From the NCBI GenBank assembly GCA_027315205.1, contig DAHUYM010000001.1, forward strand, positions 1 to 64,000: a DNA stretch of 64,000 bases, in the 5' to 3' direction. The notes beneath the pieces were generated by a model. It worked only from the letters and a program-made list of their open reading frames with translations, searched no databases and was not told the DNA's origin. A program made the position numbers and the translations under genes. Below, in pieces: positions 15,412 through 25,126 of this stretch (its first letter is position 1; every line of letters starts with the position of its first letter). The DNA comes from Leptospirillum sp. Its GTDB lineage: Bacteria; Nitrospirota; Leptospirillia; Leptospirillales; Leptospirillaceae.

Positions 15412-15657
15412 ATGAAAACCACTCAGACGGATATCATACAGCTCGAAGAGCATTTAATGGGGATGTTACAGGCCAATCGTTCAGAGTGGGATGCGATCCT
15501 TTCTCTCATCGCATGCGTCGAGGAAAGATCGCTTTACAGGGACCTTGGCCACCCAACCCTTTCGTCGTGGCTCAGAAAAATCGGCATATTTTCCCGCCTG
15601 AAGGGAGGAGAATTCCGATACGATCCCCAAACCTACCGGAATCAATATGCAGAATGA
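15412..15657 (+). CDS. Small hypothetical protein
   Basis: 81 residues. GGAGGA stands five bases before the ATG, which is strong support for translation. It is helical in character, with MLQANRSEWDAILSLIACVEE followed by LGHPTLSSWLRKIG. The latter resembles the sequence found at the start of HNH-endonuclease-associated DUF222-like or phage proteins (a leader helix and a -SxSWLR- turn), but the catalytic part would be missing. It may be a truncated gene. No firm assignment. Confidence 0.5.
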   Translation: MKTTQTDIIQLEEHLMGMLQANRSEWDAILSLIACVEERSLYRDLGHPTLSSWLRKIGIFSRLKGGEFRYDPQTYRNQYAE

Positions 15658-15968
15658 CGGCGGAAACCCGAAGCCGAAACCCCCATGCACCAGGATCTCG
15701 CAGGGTTACGCTTGATATCCCGCCCGATCTGACATATAATTTTCAGTTGAGCCGAAACATTCGGCTTGATCGAGAGTCGTTCACACGCCGACCACTGTTC
15801 CTGACCTGCCCGAAGCACCTCCCGTCAGTCATGACGCTTGTGAGGGAAGTGCGATCCATCGTCAGCACGCCTTGGCCGGTCACCCATCGGACCGGTTTCC
15901 GGTTTCCGAGCGGCGCACAGGCGGACCGACCGTCAGATCTCACTTCACTTACAAAATAAGGAAACGTC
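15658..15968. other. Long leader of the helicase gene
   Basis: 311 bases without a gene. It holds the helicase promoter (15712-15740) and, at the predicted 5' end of the message, a small hairpin AGCCGAA (15750-15756)/TTCGGCT (15760-15766). The remaining ~200 bases are transcribed leader. Confidence 0.55.
15712..15740 (+). promoter_or_regulatory. Sigma-70 promoter of the DEAD-box helicase gene
   Basis: TTGATA (15712-15717), 17-base spacer, perfect TATAAT (15735-15740). Transcription would start near 15747, leaving a leader of about 220 bases before the ATG at 15969. Long leaders are common in cold-inducible helicase genes. Confidence 0.65.
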
Positions 15969-17315
15969 ATGACTTTTGAAGCACTTGGACTGTCCCCGGA
16001 AATCCTAAAGGCCCTCACCGATCTTGGTCACCATGCCCCTACCCCCATCCAGAAACAATCCATTCCCCACGTCCTGGACGGACGGGATATTCTCGGAATC
16101 GCACAGACCGGAACCGGAAAGACCGGCGGATTTCTCCTCCCCGTACTCCACAAGATCGCCGAAGGCAAACGGCACGGGATCCGTATCCGGGCTCTCGTCA
16201 TGTCCCCGACCCGGGAACTTGCGGGCCAGATCCATCAGGCCGCCAGGGACTATTCGAAGTACCTCCACACCCAATCGGTCCTTCTCGTCGGGGGCGTCGA
16301 CTTCGCCCGGCAGGAACGGAATCTCCGTCGTCCATGGGATCTGATCGTTGCAACCCCCGGCCGTCTCCTCGACCATATCCGCCGGAGGAACCTGACCCTA
16401 TCCCGGGCATCTCTGGTCATCATTGACGAAGCGGACCGGATGCTGGACATGGGGTTCCTGCCCGACATCCAGACCATCGTGGACTTCCTTCCGAAAGGGA
16501 GGCAATCCCTCCTCTTTTCCGCAACATGTCCTCCGCGGATCCAGGAGCTCGCCACCTCGTTCCAGAACGACGCAGTCATCGTCCGGGTCGATCCGGAAAA
16601 AGCGACTGCGGACAAGATCCAGCAGGAGTGGATCACCGTTGCCCACGGGTCCCAGAAACTCGGCCTTCTGAAAAAAGTCCTTGGGACGCCCGAAGAGGGT
16701 ACGGGCCAGGTGATCATCTTCACCCGGACCAAACGCGGTGCGGAAGATCTCTCAGTAGCGCTCTCGCAGGCCGGGTTTCCAACCGATGCCCTTCACGGCG
16801 ACAAGTCCCAGCCCGTCCGGAATCGGGTCCTGGGCCGGTTCAGGAGGGGAGAGCTCAAGGTTCTTGTCGCTACCGACGTCGCGGCCCGGGGACTCGACAT
16901 CGACGGGATCACCCACGTCATCAACTATGATCTTCCCCAGACGGCGGAGGATTACGTGCACAGGATCGGTCGGACAGGCCGGGCCGGAAAGTCCGGCAGG
17001 GCCCTTTCCTTTTTCCATCCCGGCGACCGCGAAATCGTCCAGATGATTGAAACCTTGACGGGAAAAACCATTCCTCATTCCCCTCTTTCGGTGCCCCTTC
17101 CCGAAGGCGGCGTCCGTCGTTCTTTCGGGGGAGTCCGCAGGCCCGGCGGATTCGGCGGTGGTCGGTCACGCAACGGGGACAACCGTTTCTCCTCCGACAG
17201 AGGGAGTTCGAAAGGATCGTGGGGATCGTTCTCGGGACATTCCCAGAACGCATCGACCCGACGCCGGACCCCTCCCGGAGGTCGCAGCGGACTCCCACCC
17301 AACGATGAACGCTGA
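15969..17315 (+). CDS. DEAD-box ATP-dependent RNA helicase (RhlE-like)
   Basis: 448 residues. All superfamily-2 motifs are visible: Q motif APTPIQKQSIP, motif I AQTGTGKT, Ia PTREL, II IDEADRMLDMG, III SAT, IV VIIFTRT, V TDVAARGLDID and VI HRIGRTGRAG. The tail from about residue 375 is rich in Gly, Arg and Ser (GGFGGGRSRNGDN), as in RhlE/DeaD-type proteins that remodel ribosomal precursors and mRNA. AGGAAACGTC precedes the ATG. The last 11 bases overlap the start of the amidotransferase gene in another frame. Cold or ribosome-assembly roles are inferred from family and leader. Confidence 0.92.
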   Translation: MTFEALGLSPEILKALTDLGHHAPTPIQKQSIPHVLDGRDILGIAQTGTGKTGGFLLPVLHKIAEGKRHGIRIRALVMSPTRELAGQIHQAARDYSKYLHTQSVLLVGGVDFARQERNLRRPWDLIVATPGRLLDHIRRRNLTLSRASLVIIDEADRMLDMGFLPDIQTIVDFLPKGRQSLLFSATCPPRIQELATSFQNDAVIVRVDPEKATADKIQQEWITVAHGSQKLGLLKKVLGTPEEGTGQVIIFTRTKRGAEDLSVALSQAGFPTDALHGDKSQPVRNRVLGRFRRGELKVLVATDVAARGLDIDGITHVINYDLPQTAEDYVHRIGRTGRAGKSGRALSFFHPGDREIVQMIETLTGKTIPHSPLSVPLPEGGVRRSFGGVRRPGGFGGGRSRNGDNRFSSDRGSSKGSWGSFSGHSQNASTRRRTPPGGRSGLPPNDER

Positions 17316-18006
17316 AGCCCGTCCACTCATCGGCATCACGGCGGATTTCGAAAGCCCGACGGGAACCCAGCCCCGTTTCTTCCTGAAAGAACCTTATATA
17401 CGGTATGTGGCCTCCTCCGGGGCCACTCCGGTCATCCTCCCGTTTCTGGATTCAACCGACACAGAAACCTGGTCATTTTTGGACGGTCTTGTCCTTTCGG
17501 GGTCCGGCCCGGACATTCCTCCGGAACGATATGGCCGGGTGCGAACATTCTGGAACAACACCCTCATGAACGAGGGCAGACTGGAACTCGAGATGTCCCT
17601 TCTGTCGCTGTTCGAAGCGGCCAGGAAACCCGTACTGGGGATTTGCGGGGGATTCCAGATGATGAACGTATTCCGGGGAGGCACACTTATAGAGGACCTC
17701 GACGGGAGCGGTTTCCCGTCTATCAACCACAGGGAGGGGGACCATTCGATTCAATTTCTGGACCCGGTCCCCGGCCTCCCGTCCAACGTCCCGCCCGTCA
17801 ACAGCTTCCACCACCAGGGAATCGATACTATCGGACGGAAACTCGTTCCGTTCGCACGAAGTCACGACAATGTCATCGAAGGTATTTGGGATCCCGAACT
17901 GCCGTTTTTCGTCGGTGTCCAGTGGCATCCCGAGCGTCAGACTTCACACCCTCTGTCGAAGGCCCTTATGGAACAGTTCCTCAAGGTGGCGCGAACAAGA
18001 CGATGA
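17305..18006 (+). CDS. Class-I glutamine amidotransferase-like peptidase C26
   Basis: 233 residues. It resembles gamma-glutamyl-gamma-aminobutyrate hydrolase (PuuD, peptidase C26). ICGGFQMMNVFRGG holds the nucleophile Cys. The SGSGPDIPPERYG segment and VNSFHHQGID are characteristic, and VQWHPERQ provides the His-Glu pair. It probably hydrolyses a gamma-glutamyl amide; the substrate is unknown. The start overlaps the helicase 3' end by 11 bases, so translation may be coupled. It converges on murI with three bases between stops. Confidence 0.85.
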   Translation: MNAEARPLIGITADFESPTGTQPRFFLKEPYIRYVASSGATPVILPFLDSTDTETWSFLDGLVLSGSGPDIPPERYGRVRTFWNNTLMNEGRLELEMSLLSLFEAARKPVLGICGGFQMMNVFRGGTLIEDLDGSGFPSINHREGDHSIQFLDPVPGLPSNVPPVNSFHHQGIDTIGRKLVPFARSHDNVIEGIWDPELPFFVGVQWHPERQTSHPLSKALMEQFLKVARTRR

Positions 18007-18009
18007 TTG

Positions 18010-18873
18010 CTATGACTTCTGGATAAACAGGGAACGCGCAAGTTCCGGTGGGTCGGGCAGGGTCAGAACGCTGGGTACGGCACCGATGGGACGCCCCATG
18101 AGATTCTGGCCGATCCGTGCGAATCGGTCGGGGCTGTCGGTGACATAGAAATGGGTTTCTTGTTCGGCGGGGCCGGAAGCGGTGGGAAGGATCCCCTTTT
18201 CCGCGAGTTCGCGGGCGAGTTCGAGGCCGGGATCGATGAATGTCACTCCGGGGAGGATCTCTTCCAGGAGAGGTTTGAGCGGCGGATAATGCGTGCATCC
18301 GAGGATGATCGTGTCGACTCTGGAATGCCCCGTCAGGAAGGGTTCCAGATAACGAAGCGCCAGGAGCCGCGCAACCGGATCGTTGACAATCCCTTCTTCG
18401 ACGATCGGGGCAAACAATGGACAGGCTTGGCCGACGACCCTGAGGCCCTTTTCTCCCATGGACTCGATCAGCGCCGGATAGGAACCGCTCCGGATCGTCC
18501 CTTCGGTCGCCAGAACGCCGATCTCACCGGTTTTAGTCATTCGGAGCGCCGCCCGGGCTCCCGCTTCCAGGACACCCACGACTGGAAACGGATCGCATTC
18601 CCTCGGGAGCTCCGGAAACGCCTGGCTCGAAACCGTGAAGCAGGCCACCACGATGAGGGACGGTTCCAGCTCCATCAGAAACCGGACATCATCCCGCGCG
18701 AAGCGGAGAATGGTTTCCTTCGATTTGGTCCCGTATGGGAAGCGGGCCGTATCCCCCAGGTAAGCAAAAGAGACACCCGGAAACCATTCCAGAAAATGTC
18801 TCAGGACGGTTAAACCTCCGATCCCTGAATCGAAGAGAGCGACCCCGCCGCCGAGCCGGTCCCGGTCCGTCAC
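18010..18873 (-). CDS. murI: Glutamate racemase
   Basis: 287 residues. Supplies D-glutamate for peptidoglycan. FDSGIGGLTVL (first Asp-Ser), YLGDTARFPYG and ILGCTHYPPL (second Cys with Thr-His) are standard. The first catalytic Cys lies in VVACFTVSS, where nearly all homologues have AC-N-T: the Asn next to the Cys is Phe here (codon TTC). The second half is intact, so activity is likely but the first active-site half is unusual. It is the last gene of rph-rdgB-nagZ-murI, 25 bases after nagZ. Confidence 0.9.
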   Translation of the reverse strand: MTDRDRLGGGVALFDSGIGGLTVLRHFLEWFPGVSFAYLGDTARFPYGTKSKETILRFARDDVRFLMELEPSLIVVACFTVSSQAFPELPRECDPFPVVGVLEAGARAALRMTKTGEIGVLATEGTIRSGSYPALIESMGEKGLRVVGQACPLFAPIVEEGIVNDPVARLLALRYLEPFLTGHSRVDTIILGCTHYPPLKPLLEEILPGVTFIDPGLELARELAEKGILPTASGPAEQETHFYVTDSPDRFARIGQNLMGRPIGAVPSVLTLPDPPELARSLFIQKS

Positions 18874-18898
18874 CTTACTTCATCTCCCCCGTCAACTC

Positions 18899-19915
18899 TC
18901 ATTTTCCGTGGTTCCTCCGGCACATGAACCGTATTTTTTCCAGCCGTTTGAGAGACATCGAAAGTCGTCTCCCCCAGAGACTGGGAGATTTTTCCGCTTC
19001 GCCTCGGATCACATCCAGAACCTGTCGCGCTTTCTCTTGGTCCTTTAGGACTAGGAGACCATCGCATCCCGTCCCGAGGGAACGTCTGACGATGACCGGA
19101 AGGGAAAAATGCGCTCCCACCCCCGCCATTGACAGATCGTCGGAGAGGAGTAATCCCCCGAAACCGAGCCTTCTCCGGAGAAGGTCCCGATTGATGCGAT
19201 AAGACAGGGTCGCCGGCCATGTCGGATCGAGACGTGAAAAGAGGACATGGGCCGTCATAAGAATCGGGATCCCCATCGCAATCGCCCTTTCGAAGGGAAC
19301 CCATTCTCTGACGGAAAGAATTTTTTCGTCGGCGTCCACAACCGGCAACGCGATATGGGAATCGGCCGACGTGTCCCCGTGACCCGGGAAATGCTTCCCG
19401 CACGGCAAGACCCCCCCCGCTTCGAGACCGTGAGAAAACGCCATGGCCAATCGGGCGACGGTTTCGGGATCTTTGGAAAAAGCCCGGTCCCCGATGATAG
19501 GGTTCGAAGGGTTCGAATCCACGTCCAGCACCGGAGCAAAGTCGATGTCGATGTCAGCCGCCTTCAGGGCCAGTCCCAGCTTGAAAGCGGTCTCGAAGGC
19601 ATGGACGGGATCGCCGGTCAGGCCGATCGTCCTCATCGGCGGAACGTTCGGCACGCCTGCCTTCAAACGGGCCACTCTGCCGCCCTCCTGGTCGATGGCG
19701 ATCAACACCTCGTCCGGATGAAGGACTTCCCTGATCTCCCGTACCAGCCGAGCGACCCCGGCCGCTGTTCTTCCGTTTTCTCCGAAAAGGACGACACCGG
19801 CGGGTCGGATGTCTTGTAAAAAGCGACGGTCGGACTCCCCGAGGTTCTCGCCCGGAAGGCTGACCCAGATCCATTTTCCCCAGGGAAGCACGGAACTCCC
19901 GGAGGATCCCTTCAT
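18899..19915 (-). CDS. nagZ: Beta-N-acetylhexosaminidase (NagZ-type)
   Basis: 338 residues, glycoside hydrolase family 3. Releases N-acetylglucosamine from muropeptides during cell-wall recycling. Characteristic segments: AIDQEGGRVARL, the loop KHFPGHGDTSADSH with the Asp-His catalytic dyad, and LLLSDDLSMAGV with the nucleophile Asp. No signal peptide, so it is cytoplasmic, as expected. Its ATG overlaps the rdgB stop. The adjacent murI shares the peptidoglycan theme. Confidence 0.93.
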   Translation of the reverse strand: MKGSSGSSVLPWGKWIWVSLPGENLGESDRRFLQDIRPAGVVLFGENGRTAAGVARLVREIREVLHPDEVLIAIDQEGGRVARLKAGVPNVPPMRTIGLTGDPVHAFETAFKLGLALKAADIDIDFAPVLDVDSNPSNPIIGDRAFSKDPETVARLAMAFSHGLEAGGVLPCGKHFPGHGDTSADSHIALPVVDADEKILSVREWVPFERAIAMGIPILMTAHVLFSRLDPTWPATLSYRINRDLLRRRLGFGGLLLSDDLSMAGVGAHFSLPVIVRRSLGTGCDGLLVLKDQEKARQVLDVIRGEAEKSPSLWGRRLSMSLKRLEKIRFMCRRNHGK

Positions 19916-20511
19916 GGATTTTTGCCCAAAGGGGCCAGGGCGTCAAGGAGATGCCGGAGGGCTTTCGCCCGATGGGAAATCCGGTTTTTTACCTCGGACG
20001 GAAGGATCCCGAACGTCACCTGGTACCCGTCGGGAATGAACAGGGGGTCGTACCCGAAACCCTGTTCCCCCAGGAGACCTTTCGTCAACCGACCTTCGAC
20101 GGTTCCCTGGGATGTGGCCACCAAGCCCCCGCTGTCTCCATCGATGACGGTGAGCACACAGCGGAACCGGGCGGCCCTCTTCTCCGGGGGAACCTCCTTA
20201 AGTTCCCGGACAAGAGCCTGGCAGTTCATCAAGGAACTGGCCCCCACTCCCGCAAATCGGGCCGACAGAATGCCTGGTCTCCCTTCCAGGGCCTCCACCT
20301 CGAGCCCGGAATCGTCGGCGAGAACCCACTTTCCAGGAGCAGGCAGACAGGCGCGGGCTTTCAGGAGGGCGTTCCGGAAATATGTTTCCTCGTCCTCGGG
20401 CCCGAACGCGACCTCCGGAGACACCATCGAAAAACAGATCGTTTCAGGAAGAATCTTCAGGAACTCCTTGTATTTGTGTTCATTACCCGTGGCCAGGAGA
20501 AGAGGTTTCAA
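19912..20511 (-). CDS. rdgB: XTP/dITP diphosphatase (RdgB/HAM1 family)
   Basis: 199 residues. Removes deaminated purine nucleotides. [13 protein letters not shown] (nucleotide-binding N-terminus), [20 protein letters not shown] and [10 protein letters not shown] are the family signatures. The start is taken as TTG at 20511, which overlaps the rph stop as TTGA and puts the conserved LLATGN at residues 4-9. Longer frames would overlap rph by 270 bases. Codon overlap on both ends indicates strict translational coupling. Confidence 0.92.
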   Translation of the reverse strand: MKPLLLATGNEHKYKEFLKILPETICFSMVSPEVAFGPEDEETYFRNALLKARACLPAPGKWVLADDSGLEVEALEGRPGILSARFAGVGASSLMNCQALVRELKEVPPEKRAARFRCVLTVIDGDSGGLVATSQGTVEGRLTKGLLGEQGFGYDPLFIPDGYQVTFGILPSEVKNRISHRAKALRHLLDALAPLGKNP

Positions 20512-21242
20512 CGGGAGGTCCCGGGGAACGACACGAGTTTTTTCTGGAGCGCGATGATCTCCTGGATCCCCTTGTTGCCGATATCCAGAAGGTGGTCCAG
20601 CATCTCCCTCGTAAAGGGGGTATCTTCCGCGGTCCCCTGGACTTCGACGAGTTTTCCGGACTCCGTCATGACTAGGTTCATGTCGGTTTCGGCGGTGCTG
20701 TCCTCCGTGTAACAAAGGTCGAGGCGCGGTTCGCCGTCGACGATGCCGACGGATACGGCACCCAAATACTCCCGGACCGGCCACCCGGGGATCATTCCCC
20801 GGCTATGGAGCTCCTGGAAAGCCATGCACATCGCGACGAATCCCCCGTTGATCGAAGCCGTCCGGGTTCCACCGTCCGCCTGCAAAACGTCGCAGTCGAC
20901 CGTCAGCGTCCGGGAACCGACTTTCACCGGATCGATCACCGACCTCAGGCTCCGTCCTATCAGTCGCTGGATCTCCTGCGTTCGGCCCGTCTGCTTCCCG
21001 CGGGCGGCTTCTCTCGGGTTCCTCTCGTGCGTCGCCCGGGGGAGCATTCCGTATTCGGCCGTGACCCATCCCTTTCCCAGGTCTTTCAAGAACGGGGGAA
21101 CCTTTTCCTCGATACTGACCGTGCACAGGACTTTAGTCTGCCCCATTTCGATCAGGACACTGCCCTCGGCATAGAGATTCACCTTCGGTTTCATGGTCAC
21201 GGGCCGGAGCGCATCGGTGGCCCGTCCATCGGATCTCGTCAT
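20508..21242 (-). CDS. rph: Ribonuclease PH
   Basis: 244 residues. A 3'-5' phosphorolytic exonuclease trimming tRNA ends. It begins [13 protein letters not shown], with [17 protein letters not shown] and [20 protein letters not shown] in the core; Arg and Asp phosphate-binding residues are present. The start at 21242 has GGAGG five bases upstream. First gene of the rph-rdgB-nagZ-murI operon; the rph-rdgB pair is a common arrangement. Confidence 0.95.
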   Translation of the reverse strand: MTRSDGRATDALRPVTMKPKVNLYAEGSVLIEMGQTKVLCTVSIEEKVPPFLKDLGKGWVTAEYGMLPRATHERNPREAARGKQTGRTQEIQRLIGRSLRSVIDPVKVGSRTLTVDCDVLQADGGTRTASINGGFVAMCMAFQELHSRGMIPGWPVREYLGAVSVGIVDGEPRLDLCYTEDSTAETDMNLVMTESGKLVEVQGTAEDTPFTREMLDHLLDIGNKGIQEIIALQKKLVSFPGTSR

Positions 21243-21618
21243 TCCACCTCCTCGAAAACAAACCGTACGGACATCACATGACTTGCCTTGCTTCAGGAAA
21301 CACATGTGCTTCCCGAGCCGAAAATAGTATTCTACACCCGTGTCTTCCGTCTGGAAATCGGTGTTCCCGAGCGAAAGCCCAAGCGGTACATGCACCCTCG
21401 CGGCTTGTCGATTCCCACTATGAAAGCCGACTGGAATCGGATATTATAGCAAGAGTGTTAGAATTGATTAAAAATAGTGGCGTTAAAACCGGAGCGGAGA
21501 TTTTGCCCGTTGCCCGGAAACATCGATCGAGAGTCGTGCAAGCCTCTCATACCGGAAAGGTCTCCCGAAAGGATCGGACGCATTACGAAAAATCGAATGC
21601 CGTTCCGTTTCGAACTCG
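21243..21618. other. Intergenic region between divergent rph and ABC-F genes
   Basis: 376 bases with no conserved coding signal. An AT-rich patch at 21438-21478 (including TATTATAG) may be part of the promoter of the ABC-F gene. No clear operator seen. Confidence 0.45.
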
Positions 21619-23559
21619 ATGATCAGCCTCGTCGGTCTTTCCAAACATTATCCTTCCAAAACCCTCTTCGACAACCTCTCGCTCAAAATCACCCTGAAGG
21701 AACGGATGGCCATTGTCGGTCCGAACGGAGCCGGCAAATCCTCCCTCCTCAAGATGATCGCAGGTCTTCTCGAACCGGATGCAGGCCAAGTCGTACTCCC
21801 GGTCGGCGCCAAGATCGGTTACCTTCCTCAGGACCTCGACGTCGTTTCCGACAGGACAGCCGTTCATGAAGTCGTCGGGGGAGACTCCGGACTCCGTAAG
21901 ATCGAAGACGACATGCAACGTCTCGAAGAGGAGATGTCCGACGCCGACAAGCTGAAGCCCGGGGCCCTCGACCGCCTTCTGGCACGCTACGGTGACCTTC
22001 AGACCCTCTTTTCGACCCTCGGTGGCTTTGAACAGGAGGCCAACGCACGGAAAATCCTCGCAGGCCTGAACTTTTCCGAGCAGCAGATGGATACCCGAGT
22101 TTCCCAGCTGTCGGGGGGGTGGCGCATGAGGGTCGCCCTCGCCCGAACCCTTGTCACCCAACCGGACATCCTGCTTCTGGACGAACCCACAAACCACCTC
22201 GATATCCCCTCAATCGAATGGCTTGAAGAGTTCCTGAATGATTTCGCCGGATCGGTCCTTCTTATTTCACACGACCGGACGTTCATGAACCACGTCGTCA
22301 ACGGCGTGATTGAAATCCAGCAGGGGAGAGCCACCGTCTACCACGGGAATTACGACGACTATCTTTCCCTTCGGGAATCCCAGAAAGAAGCGCTCGAGTC
22401 CGCCTACGAGAGGCAGCAGGCGGAGATCGCACGCATCCAGTCCTTCGTGGACCGCTTTCGGGCCAAGGCGACAAAGGCGACCCAGGCACAAAGCCGTCTT
22501 AAGGCCCTGGAAAAGATCGAACGAATCGAACTCGAATCCGAGGCCAAAACCGTCCGCTTCAAATTTCCCCAGCCCCCCCGGTCGGGGAATATCGTCCTGA
22601 CTCTGGTGGAAGTCCAGAAACATTATGCAGACCGGATGGTGATCCCCTCCACGAACCTGACCGTTCACCGCGGGTCCAAGATCGCCCTGGTGGGTCCCAA
22701 CGGCGCGGGGAAATCGACCCTTCTTCGGATCATGGCAGGAGTCCTGAAACCCGACAAGGGGAACCGGATGCCTGGCACGAATGTGACGCTCACCTATTTC
22801 GCCCAGCACCAGCTAGAGACTCTCGACCCACACCACACGGTCCTGGAGGCAATGGAATCCGTCGCCCCCGATACCGAATCCCAGACGAAGATCCGGAGTT
22901 TACTTGGGGCTTTCCTTTTTCGACAGGACGAGGCCTACAAGAAAGTCTCGGTTCTTTCGGGAGGTGAAAAAAGCCGTCTCGCCCTGGCCCGGATGCTTCT
23001 GGTCCCCTCCAATTTCATTCTTCTGGACGAGCCGACGAACCATCTGGACATCGCCTCCCGGGAATGTCTCGAAAAGGCCCTTTCCGCCTATTCGGGAACG
23101 CTGGCCTTCATCACCCATGACCGGCACCTGATCGAGACGATCGCAACAGACATCCTGGAGATCGTTCCCGGAAAGATCACGCCATTCTTCCATACTCCGT
23201 ATCCAATCTACGTGGAAAAGAAGAAACTGGCCGCCGCGGAATCAAAAGTCCCCGAAAGTTTGGCGAAATCCGGTTCCCGTCCGGATACTCCCAGGGAAGC
23301 CGCCCCTGCGGACACACGTACGGGCGACCGCGACGTGCTCAAGAAAAAACTGGAAAGGATCGAACTGGATATCGCCGAGGCGGAGAAAACCCTTGGGAAT
23401 CTCGTGTCCGAGCTCGACAACCCCCGTTTTTCCGAGCCCCTCGACTACAAGGCGAAGAGCGAGAAAAAGAAAATCGCGCAGAAGATCGAGGAGGCGCGGC
23501 GCAGGATAGCGTCCCTTTCCCAGGAGTGGGAACGGGAAGCGAGTCGCCTGTCCGCATGA
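21619..23559 (+). CDS. ABC-F family ATPase
   Basis: 646 residues with two ATPase domains and no membrane segment. Walker A GPNGAGKS occurs twice (residues ~34-41 and ~355-362). Signature motifs are LSGGW and LSGGEKSR, and Walker B is [11 protein letters not shown] / [11 protein letters not shown]. The interdomain linker (about 240-310, charged and helical, with [16 protein letters not shown]) is the P-site interaction motif of ABC-F proteins. The C-terminal 75 residues are predicted coiled coil, as in Uup/YdiF-type members. Such proteins act on the ribosome (stalling relief or antibiotic protection). The particular subfamily is not decided. Confidence 0.92.
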   Translation: MISLVGLSKHYPSKTLFDNLSLKITLKERMAIVGPNGAGKSSLLKMIAGLLEPDAGQVVLPVGAKIGYLPQDLDVVSDRTAVHEVVGGDSGLRKIEDDMQRLEEEMSDADKLKPGALDRLLARYGDLQTLFSTLGGFEQEANARKILAGLNFSEQQMDTRVSQLSGGWRMRVALARTLVTQPDILLLDEPTNHLDIPSIEWLEEFLNDFAGSVLLISHDRTFMNHVVNGVIEIQQGRATVYHGNYDDYLSLRESQKEALESAYERQQAEIARIQSFVDRFRAKATKATQAQSRLKALEKIERIELESEAKTVRFKFPQPPRSGNIVLTLVEVQKHYADRMVIPSTNLTVHRGSKIALVGPNGAGKSTLLRIMAGVLKPDKGNRMPGTNVTLTYFAQHQLETLDPHHTVLEAMESVAPDTESQTKIRSLLGAFLFRQDEAYKKVSVLSGGEKSRLALARMLLVPSNFILLDEPTNHLDIASRECLEKALSAYSGTLAFITHDRHLIETIATDILEIVPGKITPFFHTPYPIYVEKKKLAAAESKVPESLAKSGSRPDTPREAAPADTRTGDRDVLKKKLERIELDIAEAEKTLGNLVSELDNPRFSEPLDYKAKSEKKKIAQKIEEARRRIASLSQEWEREASRLSA

Positions 23560-23575
23560 CCAGAATCCGGACGGG

Positions 23576-24484
23576 GTGCGGCATCCCCACGGTGAGACAT
23601 TGACGCGGAAACTTCCGGAGCTGAAAATCGACGGAACTCCCGTCACCGTGTACTACCACCAGAACTGTTCCGACGGTTTCGGTGCCGCCTTTTCCGCATG
23701 GAAACGCCTTTCCGGGACCACGCCCTTTACGCTCGTTCCCGTTTCCTATGGCGACCCCCTTCCCCCCGTGCCTCACAACGAAACGGTGTACATCCTGGAT
23801 TTTTCTTTCGACCCGTCCCATTTCCTGCACTTGCGTCGCCAGAACCGCCGCGTCATCGTGCTGGACCACCACCAGACCGCCTTCGAGAAAATGAGCCCCC
23901 TTTTTCCGGACGACACCGACATCTATTTCGACATGAACCGGTCCGGGGCCACTCTGAGCTGGGCCCACTTCCATCCGGAAGACCCCGTCCCCAACCTGAT
24001 CCGGCTGATTGAGGACAAGGATCTCTGGCGCTGGGAATGTCCTTACAGCCTGGAGGTCAACACGGCGATCGCCTCCTATCCCTTCGACCTCGCGCTGTGG
24101 GAGAGTTTCAACGACCTCCTGGGGAAAGGGCCGGTCGATGAAAACAACACCCTCGTCCAGGAGGGAAGATCCATCCTCCGCTATCAGCGCCAGATCATGC
24201 TGGCCACGGTCCGGGAAACGGCAAGGATAGGGGTGTTTCCGGACGGAGAGGAAGCACTTTTCGTCAACAGCGCTATCCTGAACTCGGAAATCGGTGGCCT
24301 TTTGAAGGACGAGAACCCGCTCATCGTCATCTGGTCCCACAGAAAGGACGGCCGCATCGCATACAGCCTCAGGTCTTCTCCGTCGGGACCGGACGTGGCA
24401 CGGATCGCTGAAAAATTCGGCGGGGGAGGACACAAGCGCGCGGCCGGATTCATAGCAAACCACGTCATCCATCGTTCCCTCTGA
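23576..24484 (+). CDS. DHH-family phosphoesterase
   Basis: 302 residues. YYHQNCSDGFGAAF near the N-terminus, VYILDFSFDP, and VIVLDHHQTA hold the metal-binding Asp and DHH residues. The C-terminal FGGGGHKRAAGF is the DHHA1 substrate-binding motif. Relatives hydrolyse oligonucleotides or phosphodiesters (NrnA/RecJ-like superfamily). The GTG at 23576 is used; a TTG at 23600 is an alternative, and neither has a good ribosome site. It starts 16 bases after the ABC-F gene, so it is probably co-transcribed. Confidence 0.8.
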   Translation: MRHPHGETLTRKLPELKIDGTPVTVYYHQNCSDGFGAAFSAWKRLSGTTPFTLVPVSYGDPLPPVPHNETVYILDFSFDPSHFLHLRRQNRRVIVLDHHQTAFEKMSPLFPDDTDIYFDMNRSGATLSWAHFHPEDPVPNLIRLIEDKDLWRWECPYSLEVNTAIASYPFDLALWESFNDLLGKGPVDENNTLVQEGRSILRYQRQIMLATVRETARIGVFPDGEEALFVNSAILNSEIGGLLKDENPLIVIWSHRKDGRIAYSLRSSPSGPDVARIAEKFGGGGHKRAAGFIANHVIHRSL

Positions 24485-24504
24485 AATCCCATATCCGATC
24501 GGGG

Positions 24505-24534
24505 AAAAAAAAGGGAAGGCACCAAGGCCTTCCC
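24505..24534 (-). terminator. Rho-independent terminator of the hsp20 gene
   Basis: GGGAAGGC (24513-24520) and GCCTTCCC (24527-24534) form a perfect 8-bp stem. On the minus strand it is followed by eight T residues (24512-24505). Confidence 0.85.
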
Positions 24535-24564
24535 TCATCTGGGATCCTCTAGGAACCCGGGGTC

Positions 24565-25023
24565 TTATTTGACCTCGATCGCAACGGTCTTCGGCTTCGC
24601 CTCAACCCGTTTTTCGATCCTGACATGCAATATGCCGTCCTTCATGTTCGCCGTCACGCGGGAAGGATCGGCATCGTCCGGAAGAGAGAAGCTCCTCATG
24701 AAAGAACCGTAGGAGCGTTCGATTCGATGGTACCTTCGACCATTCTTCTCTTCCGTTTCTTTCTTCCTCTCGCCTGAGATCGTCAGCACGCCGTTTTCGA
24801 TCGCAACTTTCGCATCCTCTTTCTTCACCTCTGGCAATTCCGCCATTACCAGATACGCATTTTCCTCTTCCGCGATGTCGACGGTCGGCGCCCAATCGAT
24901 GACCCTCATGGCCTGACGTTCCTCTTGGGGAACTTCGTGCGTCAGGCGTCCGAACAACGGAACCAGACGTCGGCTGAACTCTTCGAACTCCCTAACGGGA
25001 TCCCATCTTAAAATGCTGTTCAT
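24565..25023 (-). CDS. Small heat-shock protein, Hsp20 family
   Basis: 152 residues, normal for the family. An ATP-independent holdase. The N-terminus NSILRWDPVREFEEFSRRL is the usual amphipathic arm. The alpha-crystallin domain runs from about residue 45 (WAPTVDIAEEENAYLV) through ELPEVKKEDAKV and NGVLTISGER to ADPSRVTANMKDGILHV. The C-terminal VAIEV can serve as the IxI/V motif for oligomerisation. AAGGAG precedes the ATG. It has its own promoter inside the end of the upstream gene and its own terminator. I see no CIRCE element. Confidence 0.93.
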   Translation of the reverse strand: MNSILRWDPVREFEEFSRRLVPLFGRLTHEVPQEERQAMRVIDWAPTVDIAEEENAYLVMAELPEVKKEDAKVAIENGVLTISGERKKETEEKNGRRYHRIERSYGSFMRSFSLPDDADPSRVTANMKDGILHVRIEKRVEAKPKTVAIEVK

Positions 25024-25126
25024 AACGACTCTCCTTTTTTAACCTTATTAATCGGATTCGCTCTTGTGTTGTTCGTCCGAAGGACTCACAACGGTGAGGG
25101 GACCATGCTTTCATTTCCCCTCTTCT

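Noticed and set aside
15769-21537. 13-base word GATCGAGAGTCGT shared by two gene leaders
   Set aside because: Repeats of this length are expected by chance many times in 64 kb; no surrounding similarity.
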